This document shows, piece after piece, positions 1 through 6,271 of a stretch of DNA of 7,190 nucleotides. The DNA comes from an uncultured Cryomorphaceae bacterium (GTDB lineage: Bacteria > Bacteroidota > Bacteroidia > Flavobacteriales > Schleiferiaceae). The translations under genes were made by a program, and so were the position numbers. Numbering within the stretch: the stretch's first letter is position 1; every line of letters begins with the position of its first letter. The notes below the pieces were generated by a model. That model saw only the letters and a program-made list of their open reading frames with translations. It had not been told where the DNA came from and did no database searches. Location: contig CAJWXO010000060.1 of assembly GCA_913049755.1 (NCBI GenBank), positions 1-7,190 on the forward strand, given 5' to 3'.

Positions 1-1732
1 ATGAAATTGAGTCTCTAAGTAAAAAAGGATAATTACTATATCGCTTCAAGAAACCTTCGATACTTGTCTTCGCATTCCATGGCCAAAACTGGCTTGAGCC
101 AAAAACAAAGTGTTGTGCTCCAATAAACGTGAGTTCCGAATTGTTTCCATCCGTTCCTATATATCCAAGAGCCGTGTAAGGTGGAATTTGATAGTACATA
201 CCATAGTTTCCGTCTATAGTGATGTTTTCATTAATATTATATGATATAGCGATTCTTGGTGAAAGCTGATTTAATGGATTAATGGTACTTTCATTAAAAT
301 CCATGATGTCTGTTCTGATTCCTAAAGAAACTTTTAGTCTGTCATCCGCAAATCTTCCAATGATATTAGCAAATACGTTAGCCTTATAAAAAACTCTATC
401 TGCTGAATAGTTTAGCTCAAACCCTCCAGGCAATCTTTTATCCAGAGTGGTTGTATTATATTTGGCTTGCTCAAGACCAAATCCAACCATAGATTCCCAA
501 CGACTTCGTTTTCGTTCATGCTCGACTCTAAATTTATTTTCTATTTCTTGAGAATTATAGTCTAGAAGTTGTTCTAAATTTCGATCATTATCTACAAATT
601 TTTCCGATGTATTATCTAGCATAAATCGGCTTAATACTACATTGGTTTTTCCTTTTTCCCCGAAATGTGTATATTTTGCCCCAATGGAATAGTTCCATTG
701 AATATCTTCCGGTAAATAGTTCAATATGTACTTCTGATCTGCTGAGTCATTTTCACCTAGATTTAATCTATTCACATCATAAGCGCCTAGGCTTAAAATA
801 GTTAATTGATTATTTCGGTTAAATTTATGTTTAATTTTAAACTGGTAATCATTATAGGTAGGTAAAAAAGGGAGTCCAATCACTTTGAATAAAAATTGTA
901 GATAGCTACGTCTAACAGAAGCTAAATAAGTTGTTTTTTTATTTATTGGGCCATCAAGAGTAAGTCCGACTTCTGACGCTCCAACTTGGAATATTCCACC
1001 TGTTTTATCTGTTCTTCCATCTTTAAGGTTTAATTCCATCACAGAACTTAAGCTATTGCCTCTTTGGGCAGGGAATGCTGAAGTATAAAAGTCTACATCT
1101 CTTATGAAATTGACATTTATCATTCCGACAGGGCCCCCGCTTGCCCCTTGTGATGCAAAATGATTAATTGCTGGTATTTCGATTCCATCTAAGTAAAATC
1201 TATTTTCATTTGGACCTCCACCTCGGATGATCAAATCATTTCTGAATGCACCCCCAACACCGCCTACTCCAGGAAGGGATTGGATCACTTTTGAAATATC
1301 TTGGTTTCCACCAGGATTTCTCTGTATTTCGTTTATGCCAATACTTTGAACTGAAACTGGAGATTGAGCATCTCTGGTGAATTTCATCTGAGCGCTAACT
1401 TCAACTTCTTCTAATTTCTGAGTAGCCTCTCTTAATTTAAAGTTTATTAAGGCAGGCTTGACCAATGTTAACTGAACTTCAAATTGTGTTTTAGCATTAT
1501 AGCCGATAGTCTCAACGGTAACGTTAACAAGAGAAACGGGTAGGTCTTGAAAAGAAAATTCTCCGTTAATATCTGTATATGTTATTTCTTGAAGACCTTG
1601 AATTTGGATAATTGCTCCAGGTATCGGGTCATTATTTGCTTCGTCTACAACGGATCCCGAAAGGATAGCTTGAGCATTTGAGAGCAAAGGAAAAAATAAA
1701 GTGAAGAATAATACTCTTAGTGGTCTCATCAT
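1..1732 (-). CDS. TonB-dependent outer-membrane receptor with carboxypeptidase-regulatory-like N-terminal domain (C-terminus cut by window edge)
   Basis: I translated this reading frame by hand: 577 residues with no stop, running off the left edge. It starts ATGATG, followed by a signal peptide (about residues 1-20, ending SNA before QA). A carboxypeptidase-regulatory-like beta-sandwich follows at about 22-105 (SGSVVDEANNDPIPGA, TDINGEFSF). The TonB plug is at about 120-240, with the typical SLPGVGG, RNDLIIRGGGPNENRFYLDG and IEIPAINHF blocks. The rest looks like alternating beta-barrel strands. Such receptors import a bound ligand across the outer membrane using TonB-ExbBD energy. The ligand cannot be told from sequence, and there is no SusD-like partner in the window. 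I recall relatives of roughly 700-850 residues, so the last barrel strands are probably missing. No internal Met before about residue 116 would keep the signal peptide, so the start at 1732 (or 1729) is secure. An intrinsic terminator ends 12 nt upstream. Confidence 0.93.
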   Translation of the reverse strand, partial: MMRPLRVLFFTLFFPLLSNAQAILSGSVVDEANNDPIPGAIIQIQGLQEITYTDINGEFSFQDLPVSLVNVTVETIGYNAKTQFEVQLTLVKPALINFKLREATQKLEEVEVSAQMKFTRDAQSPVSVQSIGINEIQRNPGGNQDISKVIQSLPGVGGVGGAFRNDLIIRGGGPNENRFYLDGIEIPAINHFASQGASGGPVGMINVNFIRDVDFYTSAFPAQRGNSLSSVMELNLKDGRTDKTGGIFQVGASEVGLTLDGPINKKTTYLASVRRSYLQFLFKVIGLPFLPTYNDYQFKIKHKFNRNNQLTILSLGAYDVNRLNLGENDSADQKYILNYLPEDIQWNYSIGAKYTHFGEKGKTNVVLSRFMLDNTSEKFVDNDRNLEQLLDYNSQEIENKFRVEHERKRSRWESMVGFGLEQAKYNTTTLDKRLPGGFELNYSADRVFYKANVFANIIGRFADDRLKVSLGIRTDIMDFNESTINPLNQLSPRIAISYNINENITIDGNYGMYYQIPPYTALGYIGTDGNNSELTFIGAQHFVFGSSQFWPWNAKTSIEGFLKRYSNYPFLLRDSIS

Positions 1733-1744
1733 TTGGTAAATTTT

Positions 1745-1774
1745 AAAAAAAAAGCCAGCATAAGGCTGGCTTTT
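1745..1774 (-). terminator. Rho-independent terminator of the htpG-DUF2911 unit
   Basis: On the minus strand a 6-bp GC-rich stem, GCCAGC / GCTGGC (1770-1765 pairing with 1759-1754), encloses a 5-nt loop and is followed directly by nine T residues (1753-1745). Four A-T pairs can extend the stem. It lies 36 nt after the stop codon of the DUF2911 gene, as expected for the end of that unit. On the plus strand the stem is followed by only four T residues, so it should act mainly on minus-strand transcripts. Its T-tract ends 12 nt before the receptor ATG, so it could also act as a leader attenuator for that gene. Confidence 0.88.
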
Positions 1775-1784
1775 AAATAAATTG

Positions 1785-1805
1785 TTTTTTTGTTAAACAA
1801 AAAAA
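1785..1805. repeat. A/T-rich inverted repeat between DUF2911 stop and terminator
   Basis: Two perfect 10-nt arms, TTTTTTTGTT and AACAAAAAAA, flank a single central base. Only one G-C pair is present in the stem, and a real hairpin would need to open its innermost pairs, so it is probably weak as RNA. It sits immediately downstream of the DUF2911 stop codon and just ahead of the strong terminator, so it may be an accessory 3'-end element or simply low-complexity sequence. Confidence 0.35.
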
Positions 1806-1809
1806 ACTC

Positions 1810-2655
1810 TTATAAGTTCTTAACAAAGGATTTAATCTCATCTTCATAATTGAATTTTTCATCCTTTTCTTTCGCATTTTCTCGTCCCAATGATAATGCT
1901 TTTTTTGCCGTCTTTTTAGCACCATTATGATCGCCTTGGCTCGCCAAAATCTGAGCATACAAATAATTACTATACCAATTGTTAGGGTCGTTTTCGAGTA
2001 CTTGATGAATCAATTCCAAAGTCTTATTCGGGTCCATATTATTTTGGAAATAGAATCTTGCACTGTTTCTCTTGATTCTAAAGTCATCAGGATTTTCATC
2101 TAATGCTTCCATTATATTTTCTTGAGCTTGGTTTAAGGTTTCAACGCGTATCGGTGTTTTTACAAATGAATTTTTCCATGAAATCACTAAGTTGACTCCT
2201 TCCATAGTTATGTCTTCAAACCCCATGTAAAGGGTTTCTACTGAGCTTTCATTTTTTAACACGGGTAAATTAACTCTGGCGACATCTTCGCGAGAATTGT
2301 AACCATCTATTCCCCACATATCAAAATTAGAATTCAATATGATTGTCCAGTTAGCCTCGTTAACTATTGCGGATAGACTATAGGTTCCAGCAGGAACTCG
2401 GGTCTTCCCTATGTAAGCATCTTTCGAAAAAGAGATAGTTGAATTTTTATTTGCTCCAAGTCGCCAATGCTTGCCAAATGGAATGAGATCACCGAAAACA
2501 TCTCTGTTTTTCACTGAAGGTCTATTGTAACTAATTGAAAAATTAGTTAACCCAACTTGTTGGGATATAGTAGATTTTGGGGATGCCTCTGGGAGATCTT
2601 GCGCTAAAGCTTGGAATGAAATTGCAACAGCAATTATAAAAAGTAATTTTTTCAT
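1810..2655 (-). CDS. Exported DUF2911 domain protein with C-terminal TPR-like repeats
   Basis: This is a 281-residue protein from the ATG at 2655. An in-frame TTG at 2664 would add three residues, but the ATG gives the cleaner signal peptide (MKKLLFIIAVAISFQALA, cleavage near residue 18 before QD). Residues about 25-170 match DUF2911 as I know it: ASPKSTISQQVGLTNFSISY, NRPSVKNRDVFGDLIPFG, WRLGANKNSTISFS, VPAGTYSL and the WTIILN strand. Residues about 175-260 form paired helices of TPR type (QENIMEALDENPDDF; TLELIHQVLENDPNNWYSNY; AQILASQGDHNGAKKTAKKAL). The biochemical function of DUF2911 is unknown to me. With no lipobox Cys after the signal peptide it is predicted to be periplasmic or secreted. 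It begins 11 nt after the htpG stop, so the two are probably co-transcribed, and it is followed by an intrinsic terminator. Confidence 0.92.
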   Translation of the reverse strand: MKKLLFIIAVAISFQALAQDLPEASPKSTISQQVGLTNFSISYNRPSVKNRDVFGDLIPFGKHWRLGANKNSTISFSKDAYIGKTRVPAGTYSLSAIVNEANWTIILNSNFDMWGIDGYNSREDVARVNLPVLKNESSVETLYMGFEDITMEGVNLVISWKNSFVKTPIRVETLNQAQENIMEALDENPDDFRIKRNSARFYFQNNMDPNKTLELIHQVLENDPNNWYSNYLYAQILASQGDHNGAKKTAKKALSLGRENAKEKDEKFNYEDEIKSFVKNL

Positions 2656-2666
2656 AGTTTTCAAAG

Positions 2667-4553
2667 TTAAAGTTTATCCATTGCTTTATTAATAAATGAG
2701 GTTAGTGCCTCTCCTTGAAGAAGATTTTGCTGCAATAACGCTAGATCTTTGGCATGATTTATAATTTCTCCCTTTTTTTTGCCCTTCGCTTTGAGGATTT
2801 TTCCAGCAAGAGGGTGATTTACATTCATTACTAAATCATAGGTTTCAGGGAATTCATTCATTCCCATAAATCCTCCTCCTCCTCCAGTAGCACTCATTTC
2901 TTTCATCCGTCGCATGAATTCAGGAATTGTAATTAACATTGGAACGTCATCACTACCTAAGGCCTCCATCCTTACTGAGTATGTCTTACTGTCTAGAGCA
3001 GATTCAACATTCTCTTTAAGGGTGTTTTTTTCGCTATCCGTAAGAATTGATGCTCGATCCTCACCTTTTGGAATAAGTTTATCTAACAGATCTGAATCAA
3101 CTCTTGCAAAACGAATTTTTTCTTGTGATGTTTCATGTTTTTGAATTGAGTGACCTGCAATTGGAGACTCAAGGAGAATGACATCGTAGCCTTCAGCTTT
3201 TGCCATTTCGCTGTAGCTATGCTGTGCATCTTTATTTGACGTATAAAGAATCACTCTTATCCCATCCTTGTCAGTCTGAAGAGCTGATATCTTTTCAAGA
3301 TATTCATCCATTGTATAATGCTTATCATCAATGATTGATTTGAATAAATTGAATTTTAGAGCTCTGTCGTAGAATTTTTCTTCTGTAACCATTCCATATT
3401 CTACGATTACCTGGATGTCCTTCCACTTAGATTCAAAATCCTCTCGATTGCTCTTGAACATCTCTTCCAGTTTGTCAGAAACTTTTTTGGATATATGTCC
3501 ACTGATTTTTTTCACGTTTCCGTCAGCTTGCAGGTAGGATCGACTCACGTTTAATGGAATGTCTTTTGAGTCAATTACTCCATGTAGAAGAGTTAAGAAG
3601 TCAGGAACAATACCCTCAACATTGTCAGTTACAAAAACTTGGCTTTGGTATAGTTGAATTTTATTTTTTTGTAACTCCATATTTGGCTTGATCCTAGGGA
3701 AAAATAATATTCCCGTCAAGTCAAAAGGGTAGTCTACATTCATATGAATATGAAACAAGGGATCTTCAAATGTAGTGGGGTAAAGAGCCTTGTAAAATTT
3801 GTTATAGTCATCATCGGATAAATCACTTGGGCTTTTAGTCCAAGCAGGTTCATCTTCATTAATAATATCAGGGACCATACTCTTTTCAAGTTTTGGATCT
3901 TCTCCTTCTTTTGAAATGTCAATCTCTAGTTCCTTTTCTCCAAATTGAATTGGTACACTCATAAATCGAGCATATTTTTTCAAGAGTTCACGGATTTTAA
4001 ACTCCTCTAAAAAATCTGTACTGTCTTCACTGATATTTAAAATAATTTCAGTACCTCTATCTTTTCTTTTCGCAGCAACTAGCTTAAATTCCGGAGAGCC
4101 ATCACAGCTCCAGTGAGCTCCCGATTCTGGCTCTTTCCAAGATGAAGTCTTTATTTCAACTTTACTCGATACCATAAAACTAGAATAGAAACCCAATCCA
4201 AAATGACCAATCATTGCTCCTTTGTCTACTTTCCCTTCATATTGTTTGACAAACTCTTCAGCACCAGAAAATGCAACATCATTTATATATTTTTGAACAT
4301 CATCTTTTGACATTCCAATACCTCTATCAATTATCTTAATTTGCTTTTTCTTTTTGTCAAGAACAACTTTTATTGTTAGCTCACCAAGCTCGCCTTTGAA
4401 TTCATTAAGATTAGCTAATGTTTTAATTTTATTTGTTGCATCTACCGCATTTGAAATCAACTCTCTAAGGAAAATTTCTTGATCGCTGTAGAGGAATTTC
4501 TTAATAATCGGAAAAATGTTATCCGCTGAAACGTTTATTTTGCCTGTTGCCAT
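2667..4553 (-). CDS. htpG: Molecular chaperone HtpG (bacterial Hsp90)
   Basis: Cytosolic ATP-dependent Hsp90 chaperone, 628 residues, close to the roughly 620-630 usual for bacterial HtpG. The N-terminal GHKL ATPase domain (about 1-210) shows the catalytic Glu31 and Asn35 (FLRELISNAVDAT), the adenine-binding Asp76 (IIDRGIGMS), the lid and glycine loop (IGHFGLGFYSSFMV, 115-128) and the RGTEI strand (166-170). The middle domain contains the conserved ATPase-stimulating Arg338 in PLNVSRSYLQ. The C-terminal dimerisation domain (about 500-628) includes the MRRMKEM amphipathic helix and a Gly-rich loop (557-561) encoded by five GGA codons. There is no eukaryotic MEEVD tail, as expected for bacteria. 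The start is the ATG at 4553, which puts GKINVSADN at the N-terminus; the upstream sequence is A-rich with no Shine-Dalgarno. It is the first gene of a minus-strand unit and is divergent from the CrtA-like gene. Confidence 0.98.
   Translation of the reverse strand: MATGKINVSADNIFPIIKKFLYSDQEIFLRELISNAVDATNKIKTLANLNEFKGELGELTIKVVLDKKKKQIKIIDRGIGMSKDDVQKYINDVAFSGAEEFVKQYEGKVDKGAMIGHFGLGFYSSFMVSSKVEIKTSSWKEPESGAHWSCDGSPEFKLVAAKRKDRGTEIILNISEDSTDFLEEFKIRELLKKYARFMSVPIQFGEKELEIDISKEGEDPKLEKSMVPDIINEDEPAWTKSPSDLSDDDYNKFYKALYPTTFEDPLFHIHMNVDYPFDLTGILFFPRIKPNMELQKNKIQLYQSQVFVTDNVEGIVPDFLTLLHGVIDSKDIPLNVSRSYLQADGNVKKISGHISKKVSDKLEEMFKSNREDFESKWKDIQVIVEYGMVTEEKFYDRALKFNLFKSIIDDKHYTMDEYLEKISALQTDKDGIRVILYTSNKDAQHSYSEMAKAEGYDVILLESPIAGHSIQKHETSQEKIRFARVDSDLLDKLIPKGEDRASILTDSEKNTLKENVESALDSKTYSVRMEALGSDDVPMLITIPEFMRRMKEMSATGGGGGFMGMNEFPETYDLVMNVNHPLAGKILKAKGKKKGEIINHAKDLALLQQNLLQGEALTSFINKAMDKL
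2871..2885. repeat. (TCC)5 / (GGA)5 trinucleotide tract inside htpG
   Basis: Five tandem TCC triplets on the plus strand, read as five GGA glycine codons (residues 557-561) in HtpG. All five codons are identical, which makes replication slippage possible. Gains or losses of one unit would stay in frame and only change the length of the glycine loop next to the amphipathic helix of the C-terminal domain. Confidence 0.8.
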
Positions 4554-4605
4554 TTTTTATGAATTAGTTTCGTTTTCGCTATCAGAACAAGTGTTATGCC
4601 ATTTT

Positions 4606-4618
4606 GTTACAAAGTAAC
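4606..4618. promoter_or_regulatory. Small palindrome GTTAC-N3-GTAAC overlapping the htpG promoter
   Basis: A perfect 5-bp inverted repeat with an AAA centre lies in the 96-bp region between the divergent htpG and CrtA-like genes. It covers the proposed -7 element of htpG and could be a half-site pair for a dimeric regulator acting on one or both genes. It is short and occurs only once here, so chance is a real alternative. I do not recognise it as CIRCE, which has longer 9-nt arms. Confidence 0.3.
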
Positions 4619-4640
4619 CATAATAGAAAATAACTGACAA
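4610..4640 (-). promoter_or_regulatory. Candidate Bacteroidota-type promoter for htpG
   Basis: On the minus strand a TTG (4640-4638) is followed after 20 nt by TTACTTTG (4617-4610). This matches the Bacteroidota primary-sigma pattern (TTG at about -33, TAnnTTTG at about -7) with one mismatch in the -7 element. Transcription would begin near 4603-4605, leaving a leader of about 50 nt before the htpG ATG. The spacing and location are plausible; the prediction rests only on pattern matching. Confidence 0.45.
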
Positions 4641-4649
4641 TTTGACCGA

Positions 4650-5345
4650 ATGAAATATTCACAACCCTATATTGCTGTAAGATTCATGACATTTTCGGGC
4701 TTCCGTTCTAGATGGAGAGCTTTTGTTGGAATGGGGTTAAATCTTCGCCGTAAAATATCAGGTAAAGGTTTGATTTTTGGTAAAATGCTTGGAAGTGGAG
4801 CAGGGGAAGGGTTTTCGGTTTGGCCGGATTGGGGAACTTATGCTTGGTTTACTGTTTTTGATTCAGAAGAGAATGCTTTAAGCTTTTTTGCTTCAGATAA
4901 TATATTCAATGACCTAGAGGCTTGTTCATCCTCTGTTTTTGGCTGGGATGCAATTCCTTTAAAATGTCATGGTACATGGAACGGTATAAATCCGTTTGGA
5001 GAACTTTCGGAAATAGAGCATTCCGGTCAGCTTGCAGTTTTGACAAGAGCGAGTATTAAAAAATCTCAAGCTCTCCGTTTTTGGTGGAATGTTCCGGCTG
5101 CGAGTAGGAATATCTCAAATCATCCTGGCCTCATTTTTTCTAAAGGAGTTGGAGAATACCCACTTTTAGAGCAAGCTACCCTTAGTTTATGGAATTCTAC
5201 AGAGGAACTTAATGAGTTTGCTTATAAAAGCCGGCAGCATGCGCCAGTGGTAAAGAAAACAAGAAAATTTAATTGGTATTCAGAAGAGCTTTTTCTCAGA
5301 ATGATGGTCATCAAGAAATATGGGAAAATGATTGATAAAGAATAA
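4650..5345 (+). CDS. crtA: Spheroidene monooxygenase (CrtA) family carotenoid oxygenase
   Basis: 231 residues, close to the roughly 240 of purple-bacterial CrtA. I recognise the family from IAVRFMTFSGFRSRWRAF at the N-terminus (8-25), GSGAGEGFSVWPDW (48-61), AVLTRASIKK (129-138), LRFWWNVPAASRNI (142-155), GVGEYPLLEQATLSLW (166-181) with a following QHAPV His (197), and NWYSEELF (208-215). CrtA introduces keto groups at C-2 of acyclic carotenoids. To my knowledge a CrtA-related Flavobacterium enzyme is instead a carotenoid 2-hydroxylase in myxol synthesis, so here hydroxylation of a monocyclic carotenoid is at least as likely as ketolation. There is no signal peptide and no convincing transmembrane helix. 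The gene stands alone on the plus strand with no crt neighbours in the window. The ATG at 4650 keeps the conserved N-terminal strand; there is no Shine-Dalgarno. The symbol marks the family, not a proven activity. Confidence 0.85.
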   Translation: MKYSQPYIAVRFMTFSGFRSRWRAFVGMGLNLRRKISGKGLIFGKMLGSGAGEGFSVWPDWGTYAWFTVFDSEENALSFFASDNIFNDLEACSSSVFGWDAIPLKCHGTWNGINPFGELSEIEHSGQLAVLTRASIKKSQALRFWWNVPAASRNISNHPGLIFSKGVGEYPLLEQATLSLWNSTEELNEFAYKSRQHAPVVKKTRKFNWYSEELFLRMMVIKKYGKMIDKE

Positions 5346-5371
5346 TTTCCTCCTTAAGAGCAAGCTGTTTT

Positions 5372-6268
5372 CTAAATATAATTTTCAATTATTCTTTCTT
5401 CTATCTCAATTGAATTTATTGAATCTAACTTGAGGTATTTCATAGCTCGGTGAGAGGTATTGAAATCTCGAAATGCAATCTTTGGCAACATTCCAATAAG
5501 TTCGGATCCATAAGTTGTAATGCCTAGATTTCCCGCTTCAATAAGAACCCTATCATAGACTACTTTCGGTGTGCAAATTTCAATATCTACAATATTGCAA
5601 CTAACTTGTGAGAGACCGAGATAGTCACAATACCAGCCGATGGATTTTACTCCAGGAATACCTGTAGCAGAGCTTTCACGAATAATCCCTGCAATTTTTT
5701 TTGCTTGAAAAATGTTGTTTTTCCCAAGGTGAATGTTATACGCAATTAAGAAATTTCTTGCACCTAATGCCATTGCTCCAAAACGTGGATTAAAGTATCC
5801 AAAGTCAAATTTATTTCTGGATTTAGCAAGCATCTCATACTGACCTTTTCGCACATTACTCAATTCATAATTTTCAGAATTCAATGAGCTTTCTCTATAA
5901 AGCCATCCACCAACTTCTATTTTTTGGATTTCTATTTCTTTAAGTATATTTTGGATGCATTCATTTGCATCATCAATTGTGGATGGATGGATTGGTACAA
6001 TCGGACAAACATCTAAGGATCCAATTCTTGGATGATTCCCTGTATGCTTCCTCATGTCAATATTAGTCAAACATTTTTTTAATAAATTTATTACAGCCGA
6101 GACGATTGATTTATCGTCTCCCAGAAAAGTGAAAACTGTTCTGTTGGCGTCATAACCTTTATCTATATTGATTAGATTGATTCCTGGTGAGCAAAGTAAT
6201 GAGGATTTAAAATCATTAATAATAGCGGTTTGACGTCCTTCGGAGATATTGGCAATACATTCTAACAT
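5372..6268 (-). CDS. ftcD: Glutamate formimidoyltransferase (stand-alone FtcD transferase)
   Basis: This enzyme transfers the formimino group of N-formimidoyl-L-glutamate to tetrahydrofolate (EC 2.1.2.5), giving glutamate and 5-formimino-THF in histidine degradation. The 298 residues cover the whole two-lobed transferase: LECIANISEGR at the N-terminus, NRTVFTFLG (42-50), MRKHTGNHPRIGSLDVCP (72-89), the second-lobe RKGQYEML (140-147), RFGAMALGARNFLIAYNIHL (162-181), SIGWYCDYLGLSQVSCN (209-225), GSELIGMLP (254-262) and the closing ERIIENYI. His79 aligns with the catalytic His82 of mammalian FTCD; the Glu before it there is Asn78 here. No cyclodeaminase domain is fused, so a separate cyclodeaminase would be needed to finish the folate route. 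The ATG at 6268 follows the upstream ureohydrolase stop by only 3 nt with no Shine-Dalgarno, pointing to one transcript and translational coupling. It converges with the CrtA-like gene across 26 bp. Confidence 0.93.
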   Translation of the reverse strand: MLECIANISEGRQTAIINDFKSSLLCSPGINLINIDKGYDANRTVFTFLGDDKSIVSAVINLLKKCLTNIDMRKHTGNHPRIGSLDVCPIVPIHPSTIDDANECIQNILKEIEIQKIEVGGWLYRESSLNSENYELSNVRKGQYEMLAKSRNKFDFGYFNPRFGAMALGARNFLIAYNIHLGKNNIFQAKKIAGIIRESSATGIPGVKSIGWYCDYLGLSQVSCNIVDIEICTPKVVYDRVLIEAGNLGITTYGSELIGMLPKIAFRDFNTSHRAMKYLKLDSINSIEIEERIIENYI

Positions 6269-6271
6269 GGA

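Noticed and set aside
1773..1958. 61-codon minus-strand open frame
   Set aside because: It lies in another frame over the 3' end of the DUF2911 gene and the terminator; its Lys/Arg/Met-rich product resembles no protein and looks like an out-of-frame reading of a Lys-rich coding end.
2662..2664. TTG as the start of the DUF2911 protein
   Set aside because: The ATG three codons later begins a standard signal peptide, and TTG would leave almost no spacing from the htpG stop; ATG at 2655 is preferred.
2914..3144. 76-codon plus-strand open frame inside htpG
   Set aside because: It is antisense to well-conserved htpG coding sequence, with no recognisable domain or promoter; a shadow frame.
3740..3922. 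60-codon minus-strand open frame inside htpG
   Set aside because: It overlaps the conserved middle domain of HtpG in a different frame; there is no independent support.
5346..5371. Shared terminator between the convergent CrtA-like and ftcD genes
   Set aside because: The 26-bp gap holds only a CTTAAG palindrome and a 3-bp AGC/GCT pairing; no stem with a T-tract is visible in either direction.
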